From NCBI RefSeq assembly GCF_041146395.1, contig NC_090986.1, forward strand, positions 43,560,001 to 43,624,000: a stretch of 64,000 nt of DNA, in the 5' to 3' direction. Shown here in pieces: positions 11,281 through 24,571 of this stretch; position 1 is the first letter of the stretch, and each line of letters begins with the position of its first letter. The notes under the pieces were generated by a model, which saw only the letters and a program-made list of their open reading frames with translations, was not told the origin of the DNA and ran no database searches. This stretch comes from Eulemur rufifrons. Taxonomy: Eukaryota > Chordata > Mammalia > Primates > Lemuridae. The position numbers were made by a program, and so were the translations under genes.

Positions 11281-14200
11281 GGGTGGAGACGCGGAGGGAG
11301 ATCTCTGCGGACTGTTGCTGCCAGGATTAGGGAGAAAAAGAGTATTGCACGTCTTAGGTGTTGTGCAAGGACCTGAAACTCAAAAGCTGAAACCCAGAAG
11401 GCAGCTAGGTGGGGGCGCTAAGGTTTTTAGAGACTTTAATGAGTGTGTACTTTTAAATATACAAAATGTACTTTTCTTTAGCGCAAAACCAGGGGCGATG
11501 TGATAAACAAATTTAAAACAGCTCTTGGTCTCTATGTATCTTTAGCAGTGAATGTATCTATTTAGCAAATCAAATTCGGAAAGTCCTGAAAAAAGGCTTA
11601 AGGTCCTTGCATAAAAGCCTGGCTTTTTTCCCCTTCAGTATTTAAGTAGGTAGAAGTTTTCACACACGTTTCTACCTTGTCCTATTCGGGTGTGGAGGGT
11701 AGGGGGATGGGCCATATAAATTTTGAAGGTTTTAAGATTTAAACCATGTTGATTCTAGCCGAAGCATGGGATCTAATTTAAGCACGACTAGCTCAAATGT
11801 GTATTTAAATAGACATTACATCTTTGACTTATTTTTGCTAGCACTGTATGTTTAAAAAAATGGACTTTAATATTTACAAAACAGAAACATAGCACATTTA
11901 CCTAACATCGTGACACCTTTTCCTACGAAAAGACAACCAAAGAAGCCACAAACATTAGAAGCTCAGCAGCTCTGGAAACTGAGAATCCAAATTTGTAGGA
12001 AAGTAATAGCCAAATATATTACTGTCCATTTACTATGTTATTATAATGGGAGGGTGAATTTTTGCCAGCACGCACCTAAGGAAACCACTTCCCTTAATCC
12101 TTAATGTTCTTGTACATGATTTTATCTAGCTTATTGGGAAGCTGGAACAATAAACTGCAATAAAAATGCCTGCAATATTACTACATACGTGTATATGTTG
12201 ACAGCACACTATACCATTAGACAGTTTTACATATACAACAGCCTACTCATCACTTCACAGTAAAACAGCTTTTAAAAAAAGAGTTCTTAGAAAAAAAATT
12301 CACTTCAAAGAGTATATCTATCAAAGGTATGTATCTCATTTTCAATGTGTAGATAAAAAATTAATATGCACATAAAGTATTAGATGTATTTATTATTAGA
12401 AAAGATAAAATTAGGCTGTAAACTAGATTTTTCTCCTTTTCCTTCCTTTCCTGTTAATACATGATTCATTTTTATAGCTGTGATCGCTGCTTTCAGAGAA
12501 TAGTTGATGACTACTTTCATGTTGCTAAAGTATTATTTAGTAAGTGCTTTTGCAAAATTTTTTTCTAACCAAACAATCCCATGCTGTCCACCTTCATCTT
12601 TAAAAAGCTATCCTGCTTTTCTGTAATATTAAATTTAATCATGTGATTAATTAGCTTAGAAACAGGTTATAGAACTGGGATTTAATGTAACTTTTTAAAA
12701 ATTTGAACTTTAAAAAGATTTTTACTTGCTTAATGCTGATAACATCAAACCTCAATGTGATATAGATAATTCTTAATAGAACTTTTGTACTCTTTAAACT
12801 TTTAGCTAAATCTAATTTAGATTTAATACAGCTTAGCATCTATCTGTATTTTAATATGCTTTTAAACCTATATCTAGACCTTTCTTTTTGTCTTTCTTTT
12901 TACCAGAGTATCAGTGGCCTGTTATTTCAACCTAAGGTTTCACTGCAATAAAATCCATTTATTTTACTGGAAATGCTTCTATAATTTCACACCAGTTTTT
13001 AACATGTTTTCATTTACAAACGCTTTCCCATTGCAAAACAAAACAAAACAAAAAAACCCACACAACTATTTGATAAATTTTTAATATTTTTGTAGTTTTT
13101 TAAATGTTTTTCATATTTCTAATTTTCTTAATGAATATAAACATGAACCTAGCTATGGCCGGGTTGGCATAGGTAATGCATTTACCATTAAAAAACTAAA
13201 TATATTCTTTTTTGCTCAAATACAATAGCATTTACTTAAATTTCATTTCCAGCATAAAGATTCATGAAATAGGGCTGCCACTTTTAAGTAATGGATTCTC
13301 TGAAATGCCCAGCTCTGCAATCTCACAGAAAATAACTAGCTTAGTACTGTACAATAGTACGGAAATTGGAAAGTAATCCTTTTCAGAGACATTTGCCATG
13401 CGATTCTGAACATAGAAAGAACATGTTCAACCAAGCTTCCTTGCTGTTGCTCTTAACACAAATGCTACAGCTGCAAACCTGTTTCATCAACTTAGCAAAA
13501 AGGGTTAAAACTTGATAAATATTTTTCAAATGTTCCAGGTTCTACATTGGCGTGAAGCCAGGCAGGATGAATGGACAGACCCTCAATTACTTTGAACTTT
13601 CTAGTTCTTTGCATTCCTTCCTGCTTAGTAGTGCTGTACCATTAGGGAAGATAGGAGAAAACAAAAAACAAATGTCAGGTTTCAGAAATCAATTAGTGGC
13701 CTGGCAGTGGTGTGTTAACTGAACTGTGCCAAAACAGGGCATTCTGAGGGAAAGAAATAAAAATGTTGAGTAGTCAAGTTAGGTAGGAGGGTAAGCACAG
13801 AAGCAGTGTGCATGCTTAAGTCCTTAGTCACTGGGCAACACAGATTTAGTCTTAGAATAAACCCTAAGTGTCACTATCTTTACGGGAATAAATACGGCTG
13901 AATGTGCGGGGGCTGAACAGGCATTCAGTGATGGGGGAGGGGGGGTTGAAGAAGGCAGTGGAAAAAAATAGATAAATAGCTTCCGAATGATGAGATGAGG
14001 GAAATATGAAGCTATCACAAGTGCAATGTTCACATGAAGACACGGCAGAAGAAATATCTGTGTTCAGTTGTTTGGCAAAAACGTCAGGAAGAGCTAGAAA
14101 TTAAGGGATCTAGAGTAGCACAGCCAACAAAATTGTATTCACCTAGATTGGGAAAATATTTATAGAATATTGCATTTCTGTAAAATTTCTGAAACAAATT

Positions 14201-16398
14201 ACCAAGTGAAATTGGGCCACAGAAAAAGCACAAGAATAAACACAAGTAATTTTTTACACTATGCTCTAACGTAAGACTAATTAAAAGTGACTTTTTGAAA
14301 TTCACCGATTGTCTACCCACTGTTAGAACCTGTATCAGTGAAAACATAAAACATAATTGTTATCCTCTAAATTTCACATCTTTAATCTTTTTATTTTTTC
14401 ATTAAGGACAACTAATTGAAGCCACACAACAGAAAAAAAGGCATTGAGGAAATAACACAATAAATAGACATTTCAATTGAGATTAGTCAGAATTCAAACT
14501 ATTTGGACTCCAAAGATTAAGAGATAGGAGAGAAGATGCCCTATTCATTGCTTTTGTGATGAAAAAATATGTAAATAGGACTATATGCTTCTTTTTTGTA
14601 TAAATTAAAATGTCTTAGTAAGAAAAAACTTAATATTCTATTTTTGTACCATCTCCTACCCCCAGTTCTTAAGAAATTAAATTTTATATTTAAGTTGGGC
14701 TTTACATTTGTTCTTCATAAAATATTTCATAAAACTCCCATTGTGCACTTATTTCTAAATGTACTGTCATTTATCTATCCTAATTTTAAAACTCCAGTAA
14801 TATACAAAAAACAGTAGAGTTTTACCTTTTTGGAGGACTGGGGTTGCTTTTCCATCTTGTTAGTATAATAAGCAGATAGAAAATGACATAAATATCGATG
14901 CCTTGAACCAAGTTATAGGCCAGGCATACCGTAGTTTAAACTGTACAGTATTTGGATTCTGACTCTGAACATGATAGGAAAGGTTAAAGAGAGAAATCAT
15001 GAACTGGAGCAGTTACACCAAACAATCTTTTAGAACATTAAGGAGACCACATCATCAGCATCACAATGAGCAGTGTTTTGAGCCAATTGCTGCTCCTGTT
15101 ATGACAAAAGCAGCAATGATCCTAGGCTGTGGGGCACACGCAGCAAACGCTCAAATGAACTGACCTTCGGTCACAGGGAAATGCCCTTTTAGATGTCAGC
15201 TTATAAATGAAATGGGTAAAAATAAGGCCAGTTCTTCGTATCTTAACTTCCAGACCGTGTTGATGGTTGTGTAAACTTGTACAACTTTTGGGAAGGAAAA
15301 TTTGACGATAAGTGTGAGGAAGGCTAAAATGTGAATTAACCTTTGAAAATGACAGATAATACTCCTTTTAGGAAACACACACACATATGTATTTATATAA
15401 AAATTGGAAATAACCTAGGTGTCCAACAATAGGAGAGTAAACAATGCATCCATAAAATGGTCCTACCACCAAAAATCATATTACTAAGGAATATTTAGGG
15501 ACATGGGAAAATATTCATGTTATGTAAAGCCAAAGAAAGGTTTTATAAATACCCACAAAGATGAAAAAAATATATAAAACCTGAAAGTATTTTGGTGGCT
15601 ATCATTGAATGGTCAAATTATGGATAGTTTTTCTTGATACTTTTCAGTATTTTCTAAATTTTCTACAATTGCTATGTATTTCATTTGCAATCAGAATAAA
15701 TATTTTTAACAAAAACATAAATAAATATTGCTTTTTTACATCTAAGGGTACATTGGAACTGTAGGTGATGATCAAAGAAAGTTCCATGTGAAGCCAGTGA
15801 GTATGGCCGCAACTTGCCAATACTCTGTACTAGGAAAATATATAAACTTTCTTAATCAAGCTGCTAGATTTTCAGAATCCACTGCAGAATAAATAGGCTG
15901 GAGAGAGATTACAGAGGGGAGTTTGATGTTGGAAAATGATAATCTAGGGAATGATTTAAAAATAAATATAAATATGCTTTAATTTATTTCCTCTAAGTAA
16001 TCAGCAAGACTTCCTCTACAATTATTTTTACGAAAAGATATTTTGAGTATCTCATTTTACTTTGCTGTTTTGTTTTCTCATATTAAATAAACTAGGCTAC
16101 TTACAGCATTTCGACAAAACACAGACTCTTAAAGCTAGATACAGTTTATATGCATCCTTAAAGAGCTGTTTGTGTTGTTTGTTTCTTTAAATTCTAAAAT
16201 ATTCACATAGAAGATATGGCATGACATAGTTTCTAATGGGACATCCATACTATCTTTTCTACAAGGGCATGTTCTCCTTCCCAGCACCCAAAGTTGTTCA
16301 AAAGTAATTCCCGAATTTGGTTACTGGAATTTAAAAATTAAACTGGGGGGAGAGTGGTAGTGGTGCTCTAGGAAGTTGCTGCTTAAAATATTTTCTAT
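11281..16398. other. Upstream flank of KLF5, almost free of repeats
   Basis: This is 5.1 kb of AT-rich, mostly unique sequence. No coding gene is supported: the open frames are short and lack any recognisable protein. The only repeat I recognise is an old LINE-1 3' end at about 15395-15715. A G-rich run lies at 13933-13946. Enhancers of KLF5 could lie here, but none can be proved from sequence. Confidence 0.7.
15395..15715 (+). repeat. Old LINE-1 3'-end fragment (L1ME-like)
   Basis: The text runs GGAAATAACCTAGGTGTCC, then CAATAGGAGAGTAAACAATG, and ends CTACAATTGCTATGTATTTC with ATCAGAATAAATATTT. It follows the order of the 3' end of old mammalian L1M elements. It is heavily diverged with no coding capacity. 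Confidence 0.65.
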
Positions 16399-16720
16399 AA
16401 AAAATTCAATAGAGGCCAGGTACGGGGGTTCACACCTGTAATCCCTGCACTTTGGGAGGCCGAGGTAGGAGGATCACTTGAGGCCCGGAGTTCGAGAGCA
16501 GCCTGGGCAACACAGCAAGACCCTATCTCTTAAAAGAAATTTAAAAATTAGCAGGGTGTGGTGGCACCCACCTGTGGTCCTAACTACTTGGGAGGCTCAG
16601 GCGGGAGGACAGCTTGAGCACAGGAGTTCCAGTCTGCAGTGAGCTATGATGGCACCACTGCACTTCAGCCTGGGCAACAGAGCAAGACCCTGACTCAAAA
16701 AAAAAAAAAAAAATTCAATA
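16399..16720 (+). repeat. Old AluJ-type SINE with target-site duplication
   Basis: A dimeric Alu with the ordinary A-rich linker and the older right arm (GCAGTGAGCTATGATGGCACC), ending in A16. It is flanked by the direct repeat AAAAAATTCAATA at 16399-16411 and again around 16708-16720. It predates the lemur-type Alus in this window. Confidence 0.88.
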
Positions 16721-16959
16721 AGAGAGCTGCTTTCTAAGAACAAATTCCTTCCCTCAATCCCCACTGTCATGACTTCAACTCACATATAAAACACATACAT
16801 ACACCAGTCTTTATTCTAAATCATTCGGCACATTGGTGCCTGCAAATATTTATTGAATACCAGACTATATGTGCTAGACACTGTTGCAGGCCTTGGGAAT
16901 ACAAAGATTAATAGATACAGTCCCTGTCCTAAGCAATCGAAACATCATGTGATAGGTAA

Positions 16960-18110
<1,151 letters not shown>

Positions 18111-18150
18111 CAGTTTTATTTATAACAGACATAAAAAGTAAAATTAAAAA

Positions 18151-18366
18151 TAAAATTTTGTAGAAAAATTGTCCAGGCAGGTTGGCACACACCTGTAGTC
18201 CCAGCTACTCAGGAGGCTGAGGCAGGAGGATCACGTGAGCCTAGGAGTAGTTTGAGGTTGCTGTGAGCTAGGATGATACCAGGGCACTCTAGCCTGGGCA
18301 ACAGAGTGAGACCCTGTCTCAAAAAAATAAATAGGTAAAAATAAAATAAAATAAAATAAAATTTTG
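18151..18366 (+). repeat. 5'-truncated Alu (right monomer only)
   Basis: Only the right arm of a lemur-type Alu is present, starting at the A-rich linker (TAGAAAAATTG) and ending in a long AAAATA tail. The direct repeat TAAAATTTTG flanks it at 18151-18160 and 18357-18366, so the truncation arose at insertion, not by later deletion. Confidence 0.75.
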
Positions 18367-18499
18367 ATAGACTGCCAACTAAAAATGTAGAAGAAATAAT
18401 AGAGTTAGAAAAGTCACCATTTTGCAACCATTATAATATTAATCGATTCGGGCAAAAATCAGTGAAAACTAAAACGATTTGGTGAAATTCTGAAGAGGA

Positions 18500-19070
18500 A
18501 CAATCTACACAGTCTCAAGGTATTTCCCCACAGATGAGGTATTAATTACTATGGGAAAAAAGGTAACTTAATAGAAAAGCCTGGCAGACAATACCTTAAG
18601 CAAATGATCAAAATCAATGTCACCTTTAATAGGACAAACTGACCTTGTGAGCTTCCTGATGTGAACTGGGAAGAATGCAGTATCATTTCGGTAGGAATTT
18701 ATGTTTATGCATAACTTGAATCTAATCACAAGGAAAGATCAGACATACTCAAACTGACGAACATTTTACAAACATGTGGCCTGCACACTCTTCAAAAATG
18801 TAAATGTCATAAAAAACAAAGAAAAGTTCAGGAACTGTTCCTTTTCAAAGGAATGGGTAATCCTGGGTTTGATCTAGATGGGGGAGAGAGCACAATGAAC
18901 ATTATTGGAGTAATTAGCAAAATATGAGTGTAAACAGTATATTAAATAATAAAACCATGTCTGAACTTGACAATATAACTGGTTATATAAGAGAATATCC
19001 TTTTTGTTAGGATATATATACCCTAAATACTTACAGGTAAAGGGCCATGATATCTGCAGCTAACTATCCA
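18500..19070 (+). repeat. Old interspersed repeat, copy A (L1M 3'-end-like)
   Basis: This segment shares ordered blocks with 30560-31090: AATGTCATAAAA..ACAAAGAAA, CAGGAACTGTTCC versus GAGGAACTATTCT, TATATAAGAGAATATCC versus TATGTAAAAGAATGTTC, and GTAAAGGG..CATATCT. The family is uncertain; it resembles the 3' ends of old LINE-1s. Its end, TTCTTGCAAC..TTTCTGTAGG, lies at 19560-19620 after an Alu insertion. Confidence 0.5.
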
Positions 19071-19076
19071 ATTAAT

Positions 19077-19427
19077 GAGGAGAAAAAGGCCGGGCGCGGT
19101 GGCCCATGCCTGTAATCCTAGCGCCCTGGGAGGCCGAGGCGGGTGGATAGTTTGAGCTCAGGAGTTCAAGACCAGCCTGAGCAAGAGCGAGACCCTGTCT
19201 CTACTAAAAATAGAAAAAAATTATATGGCCAGCTAAAAATATATATAGAAAAATTGGCCGGGCATGGTGGCACATGCCTGTAGTCCCAGCTACTTGGGAG
19301 GCGGAGGCAGGAGGATCGATTGAGCCCAGGAGTTTGAGGTTGCTGTGAGCTAGGCTGACGCCATGGCACTCACTCTAGCCAGGGCAACAAAGTGAGACTC
19401 TGTCTCAAAAAAAAAAGAGGAGAAAAA
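19077..19427 (+). repeat. Lemur-type Alu with target-site duplication
   Basis: Full-length dimeric Alu with the expanded linker (AAATTATATGG..ATATATATAG) and the strepsirrhine right arm. GAGGAGAAAAA flanks it at 19077-19087 and 19417-19427. It interrupts the old repeat that continues at 19500-19620. Confidence 0.9.
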
Positions 19428-19429
19428 AG

Positions 19430-19512
19430 TGTATGTGTGTGTTTGTGTATATTATATACATAGTGACGGACAGAGACAGATATAGAAACAGACAGAGACA
19501 GAGAGAGAAGCA
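19430..19512 (+). repeat. Imperfect GT / AGAC simple repeat
   Basis: GTGTATGTGTGTGTTTGTG is followed by CAGAGACAGATATAGAAACAG and GAGAGAG. It is a degenerate microsatellite within the old repeat's tail region. Confidence 0.7.
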
Positions 19513-19617
19513 GATGTGGCGGAATGTTAATGATTGGTGAATCAGGATGGAAAGTGTATGGGAATTCTTTGTATTCTTCTTGCAACTTTTTCTGTAGGTT
19601 TGAAATCATTTTAACAT

Positions 19618-20019
<402 letters not shown>

Positions 20020-20347
20020 TCAACAGATGAGTTCCTGCTGTATAGGACTGGTCCTTGCTGTTTTGTATAACATTTATAGAAGATTGAAAGTTAAATTGAA
20101 GAGAACCCATCCATAACCCATAAAAGCAATTCATTCTTGGTTAAAACACATCCCTTTCCTCAATTTTTATGGACCCATCATTTCTCTGTCATGAGAGCCC
20201 TGATGTCTTGGGTACTACCACCACTGCCACACTTACCAAATTTATTTTTATTGTATACTCCCATGTTGTATTTATCCTTGCTTCCCCAGCTCAGCCCCTG
20301 CCACGGAGCATACTAATTTATAAATTTATGTCTGAATGAAGACCACA

Positions 20348-20348
<1 letters not shown>

Positions 20349-20383
<35 letters not shown>

Positions 20384-20398
20384 TACACATACACACAA
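20349..20398 (+). repeat. (CA)n microsatellite
   Basis: An uninterrupted CA run of about 30 bases is followed by CGCACATACACATACACACA. It is probably length-variable. Confidence 0.95.
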
Positions 20399-20608
20399 GC
20401 CTCCAGAGCTTTAAACTAAAGTGGCAGAAAGGACATTATTGTCTTAATGTCTTTTAAAAGTATTAGGAAAATATATTTAAGTGTAACTGATGTGACATTT
20501 GGGATTCGCTTCAAAATAACCTAGAGAGCATGAGCATGGAATGAAAGCATGAATAAAACAAGACTGGCCATGAGTTAACAATGATGGAAGCTGGGGTGAT
20601 GAGTACAT

Positions 20609-20975
20609 GAAAGTTCATTATGGCCGGGCGCGGTGGCTCACGCCTGTAATCCTAGCACTCTGGAGGCCGAGGCGGGCGGATCGCTCAAGGTCAGGAGTTC
20701 GAGACCAGCCTGAGCAAGATCGAGACCCCGTCTCTACTAAAAATAGAAAGAAATTATCTGGCCAACTAAAATATATATAGAAAAAATTAGCCGGGCATGG
20801 TGGCGCATGCCTGTAAGTCCCAGCTACTCGGGAGGCTGAGGCAGTAGGATTGCTTGAGCCCAGGAGTTTGAGGTTGCTGTGAGCTAAGCTGACGCCACGG
20901 CACTCACTCTAGCCAGGGCAACAAAGCGACACTCTGTCTCAAAAAAAAAAAAAAAAGAAAGAAAGAAAGTTCATT
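20609..20975 (+). repeat. Lemur-type Alu, well preserved
   Basis: Begins GGCCGGGCGCGGTGGCTCAC at 20622 with little decay, so it is one of the younger copies here. GAAAGTTCATT flanks it at 20609-20619 and 20965-20975. The tail is A16 followed by GAAA repeats. Confidence 0.92.
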
Positions 20976-21522
20976 CTGACTATTTTTGTATCTTTTTGAA
21001 ATATAAGTTTTTCTTTTGAAAGATAAACATAGTAGCAATTGTAATAATAAGCACAACTTGAACAATCAGTGAAATATGAATTTTATTTTAATAGAGTTTT
21101 GACTTGATTTTGCCTTTTAATTTTATAACAAACCAGCCCCAAACACCTGCTGTCAAGCCATGGTACCTCTTTAGTAGGCCCACTGTTCCATTCCAGTATC
21201 AAGCACTGTGATTGTCATTGAGAAGACAGATCTGAGGTAACATGAAATAAAGACTCAAACCAGGCACAAGTTGGACTTCAGAGACCTGTCTTTCAAATTT
21301 GAAAAATGCTAGATTATTCTTTATGCCACCAGAGAATTTGGTAAAATTAAATCCTTAACAGTGTTCACAACTTTCTTGTTGAGTTTAGAACTCCAGACAT
21401 AATGAGCAGGGTGGCCTGATGACAAATGGCAACAAAAGACAGAGTATATAAAAAAGATGATGGAAGAAATGCATATGCAATTTGCCCATAGCGTGGATGT
21501 ATGGGGGAGAAGGGGTAGATTA

Positions 21523-21885
<363 letters not shown>

Positions 21886-22635
21886 CTTGGTCATGTGGCA
21901 AATGAACGGTGAACAAGGAAGAGAGAGGTCACTATGGACTATGGACTTTGATACTTGAATTGACCCTTAGAGAAAACACAAGTTTCTGCAAACTGCAACA
22001 CAGTAGGTAAGAGGAGAGTGGAGGGAATTTCAAGCAAAAACTGGCATGGTGCTTAGGGTTAAACACAAATTGCATAAATTGATGTGAACAGTTAGCCCAT
22101 GGATTGATCAAATCAGATTTCTACATGAGGTATAAAGAATTTATGTAATAAAGTCAAGTCCAGGAGAATTTCTAACATAGCAGAGAGTCTTGTAAATCAG
22201 TGTCACCATAAAATTGAAATACAAGTGATTCCTCTGCCCCCTACGCCCCAAAATAGTAAGTGACTATCTAGGAGAAAATATTTGCAACAAAGGATCCATA
22301 TTCACAATCATAAAAGATGTTCTTAAAAAATCTATTTTTGGAAAAACAATCCAACAAAAAATTAGACAGTGTAGCAAATAGGCAAGTTACAAAAGAAGAC
22401 AAACAAGTGGCCAATAAAACATAGGGAAAGATTCTCAGCCTCCCTAGTATCATGGAAATGCAAATTAAAACAGTAATGAAATAGCATTTTTACTTAACTG
22501 ATATACAAAAATGAGAAAGATTCAGGGAGGCTATGGGGGAAATTGAGTCTCATAATGTTAACAAAAATACACCGTTTGTAAAGTGTATGTCTGTACAAAT
22601 GACAATTTCAAGGATCTATCAAAATATAAATTTTC

Positions 22636-22829
22636 CTTAGCGAAAGATGGGCTGAATCTGGGTGGAGTTCATGAGATTTTCTTAGTTGAAGATGGGATGA
22701 ATCAGAACCTTTAAAAACTGTGTACTTCTGCTCAGAAGGAGGACATTGGTACTTTGAGACAGGAGTCTGCCAACCTCTTCATCTACCAGCAAATTAATAA
22801 ACTCTTTCCTTCTCCTCAAAAAAATAAAA
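22636..22829 (+). repeat. Short polyadenylated insert, possibly LTR-derived
   Basis: About 190 bp with AATAAA at about 22797 followed by CTCTTTCCTTCTCCTC and an A-rich tail. TTTAAAAACTGTGTACTTC upstream resembles the TATA/R region of a gammaretrovirus-type LTR. ATAAATTTTC before and ATAAAATTTTC after look like a target duplication, implying LINE-mediated insertion. It has no coding content. The identity is a guess. Confidence 0.35.
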
Positions 22830-22839
22830 TAAAATTTTC

Positions 22840-23235
22840 AATGTAGTATGTATATGTGTATGTATATACACACACACACACACACCATGGAGTACTCAGC
22901 CATAAAAAAGGCATGAAATAATGTCATTTGCAGCAACTAGGAGGGAACTGGAGACCATTATCCTAAGTGAAGTATCTCAGGAATGGAAAAACAAACAGCA
23001 CATGTTCACATTAATATGTGGGAGCTAAATGATGGGCACAAAGAGACATAAAGAACATTGGAAACTAATAAGTGGGGAGGAAGGGGTTGAGGGTCAAAAA
23101 CTTACCTATTGGGTACAATGAACGCTGTCCTCATTATGGGCACACTGAAAGCCCTGACTTCAGCATTATACAGTGTATCCATGTAACAAAAATATTTGTA
23201 TCCCCTTAATATTTTGAAATATATATATAATTTTC
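22840..23235 (+). mobile_element. 5'-truncated primate L1 3' end
   Basis: It begins in a TATATACACACACAC run, followed by CCATGGAGTACTCAGCC, the end of L1 ORF2. The L1 3' UTR follows: GGGGAGGAAGGGG and GCCCTGACTTCAGC, ending TATTTTGAAATATATATAT. It lies inside the older L1. TTTTCA at 22835-22840 and 23231-23236 may be its target duplication. Confidence 0.7.
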
Positions 23236-24379
23236 ATACACTTTGAAATTCCATGTTTAGAAATTCATACTTCAAAATTAAATGAGCAAAAAGATAGATA
23301 TACCCCAATACTTGTTGCAGCACTCTTTGTAATAATGAAAAGTCAGCAACCATCTAAATATCCAGCAATAAGTAATGTAATGATCAAGTACACGAGTAAG
23401 TAAATTCTAGTATATCCACATCATAGACTATTTATTACCCAGCAATTTTAACAGAATAGAGTGGCTATATCTGTACTGACATGAGAAGATCTCTAAAGAT
23501 ACAATAAGTGAAAAAAAGTCACTAGGTAATACATATTTCATGGTGCCATTTATGTAAATAATGTGTATGAAATATACATTGTCTAGAATGGCTAACACAC
23601 AATTTCTAACAGTTCCCCCCTGGGAAGGGAAGTGAGGTGGAGGGGTACGGACGGTAGACAGGGAGGGAGGTTGCATATACTGTGAAAATCTAGAAGAGAG
23701 AGCATTATCTGAGCAGGCTAGGCAAAGATTTCATGGATGAAGAGATCTCTGAAAAGGACCCTGAAGAATCTGAATTCACATTTTTGGACTCAAGTCCGTT
23801 ACCTTCCACTGCAAGACCCTCAGGCTTCCATAACAGGAACATAGGAAGAGGTAATTAAAGATAATCTTCTATTTCTAGAGGGAAATCATTCATAGAAAGA
23901 GGGACCTTGTGTCTAACCATTTAAAAAAGGTGTTAGAAACTCAAAATGACTGAATTTAGTTTCTTAATCTGCTGTGTATATACTGCAAGATGTAATGCTA
24001 CTGGCAGCAGCTCCTGAAAATACATCAGCAGAATTATCAATGTGATGTTTGCTCTATAGCTTTTTGCAAAGTCAGTTTAGGGTATCTTATCCTTTCAGTT
24101 TTTCTGCCCAATTATTTTCAGTTCATTATATCTCTGGAAAATCTCTATCCCTCCCTTACAAATATTGGATTAAGTATAATCATTTTTTTCCTCCATAAAG
24201 CATCCTATTTTATACTTTTCCTTGTTTATTTGGTGAAGTGGTTAAATGTGTTTGTGTATACCTCTAGTAATATGTCATCATTGGAGGGGTTATGATGTGC
24301 TAATTTCTCAGGAATTTATGAAAAATAAGGAGGGAATAATGAGTACCAGTGTCGCCTCAACCCGGTGACACTCGGTATA

Positions 24380-24571
24380 CAAACACGCTGGCCATCCTGG
24401 CCACGCACAGTGGCTCATGCCTGTAATCCCAGTACTTTGGAAGGCTGAGGCAGGAAGATTGCTTGGGGCCAGGAGTTCAAGACCATCCTGGGCATCATAG
24501 TGAGATCCCCCATCCCTACATAAAATATAAAATAAAAACATAGAAAAAAAGCAAGCACACTGGCCATCCTG
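24380..24571 (+). repeat. Free left Alu monomer (FLAM) with 20-bp target duplication
   Basis: A single left-arm Alu of about 150 bp (GCACAGTGGCTCATGCCTG start, ATAAAATAAAAACA tail) is flanked by CAAACACGCTGGCCATCCTG at 24380-24399 and its 18/20 match at 24552-24571. The decayed duplication fits an old insertion. Confidence 0.82.

Larger units (their letters stand above)
22255..23690 (+). repeat. Old LINE-1 3' region broken by two nested insertions
   Basis: Segments 22255-22630 and 23236-23690 read as one old L1M element: GGCAAGTTACAAAAGAAGAC, then ATGGAAATGCAAATTAAAAC, then after the gap GCAGCACTCTTTGTAATAAT and TATGTAAATAATGTGTATG. Both halves are degraded ORF2/3' region with no open frame. 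The gap holds the two elements listed next. Confidence 0.7.
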
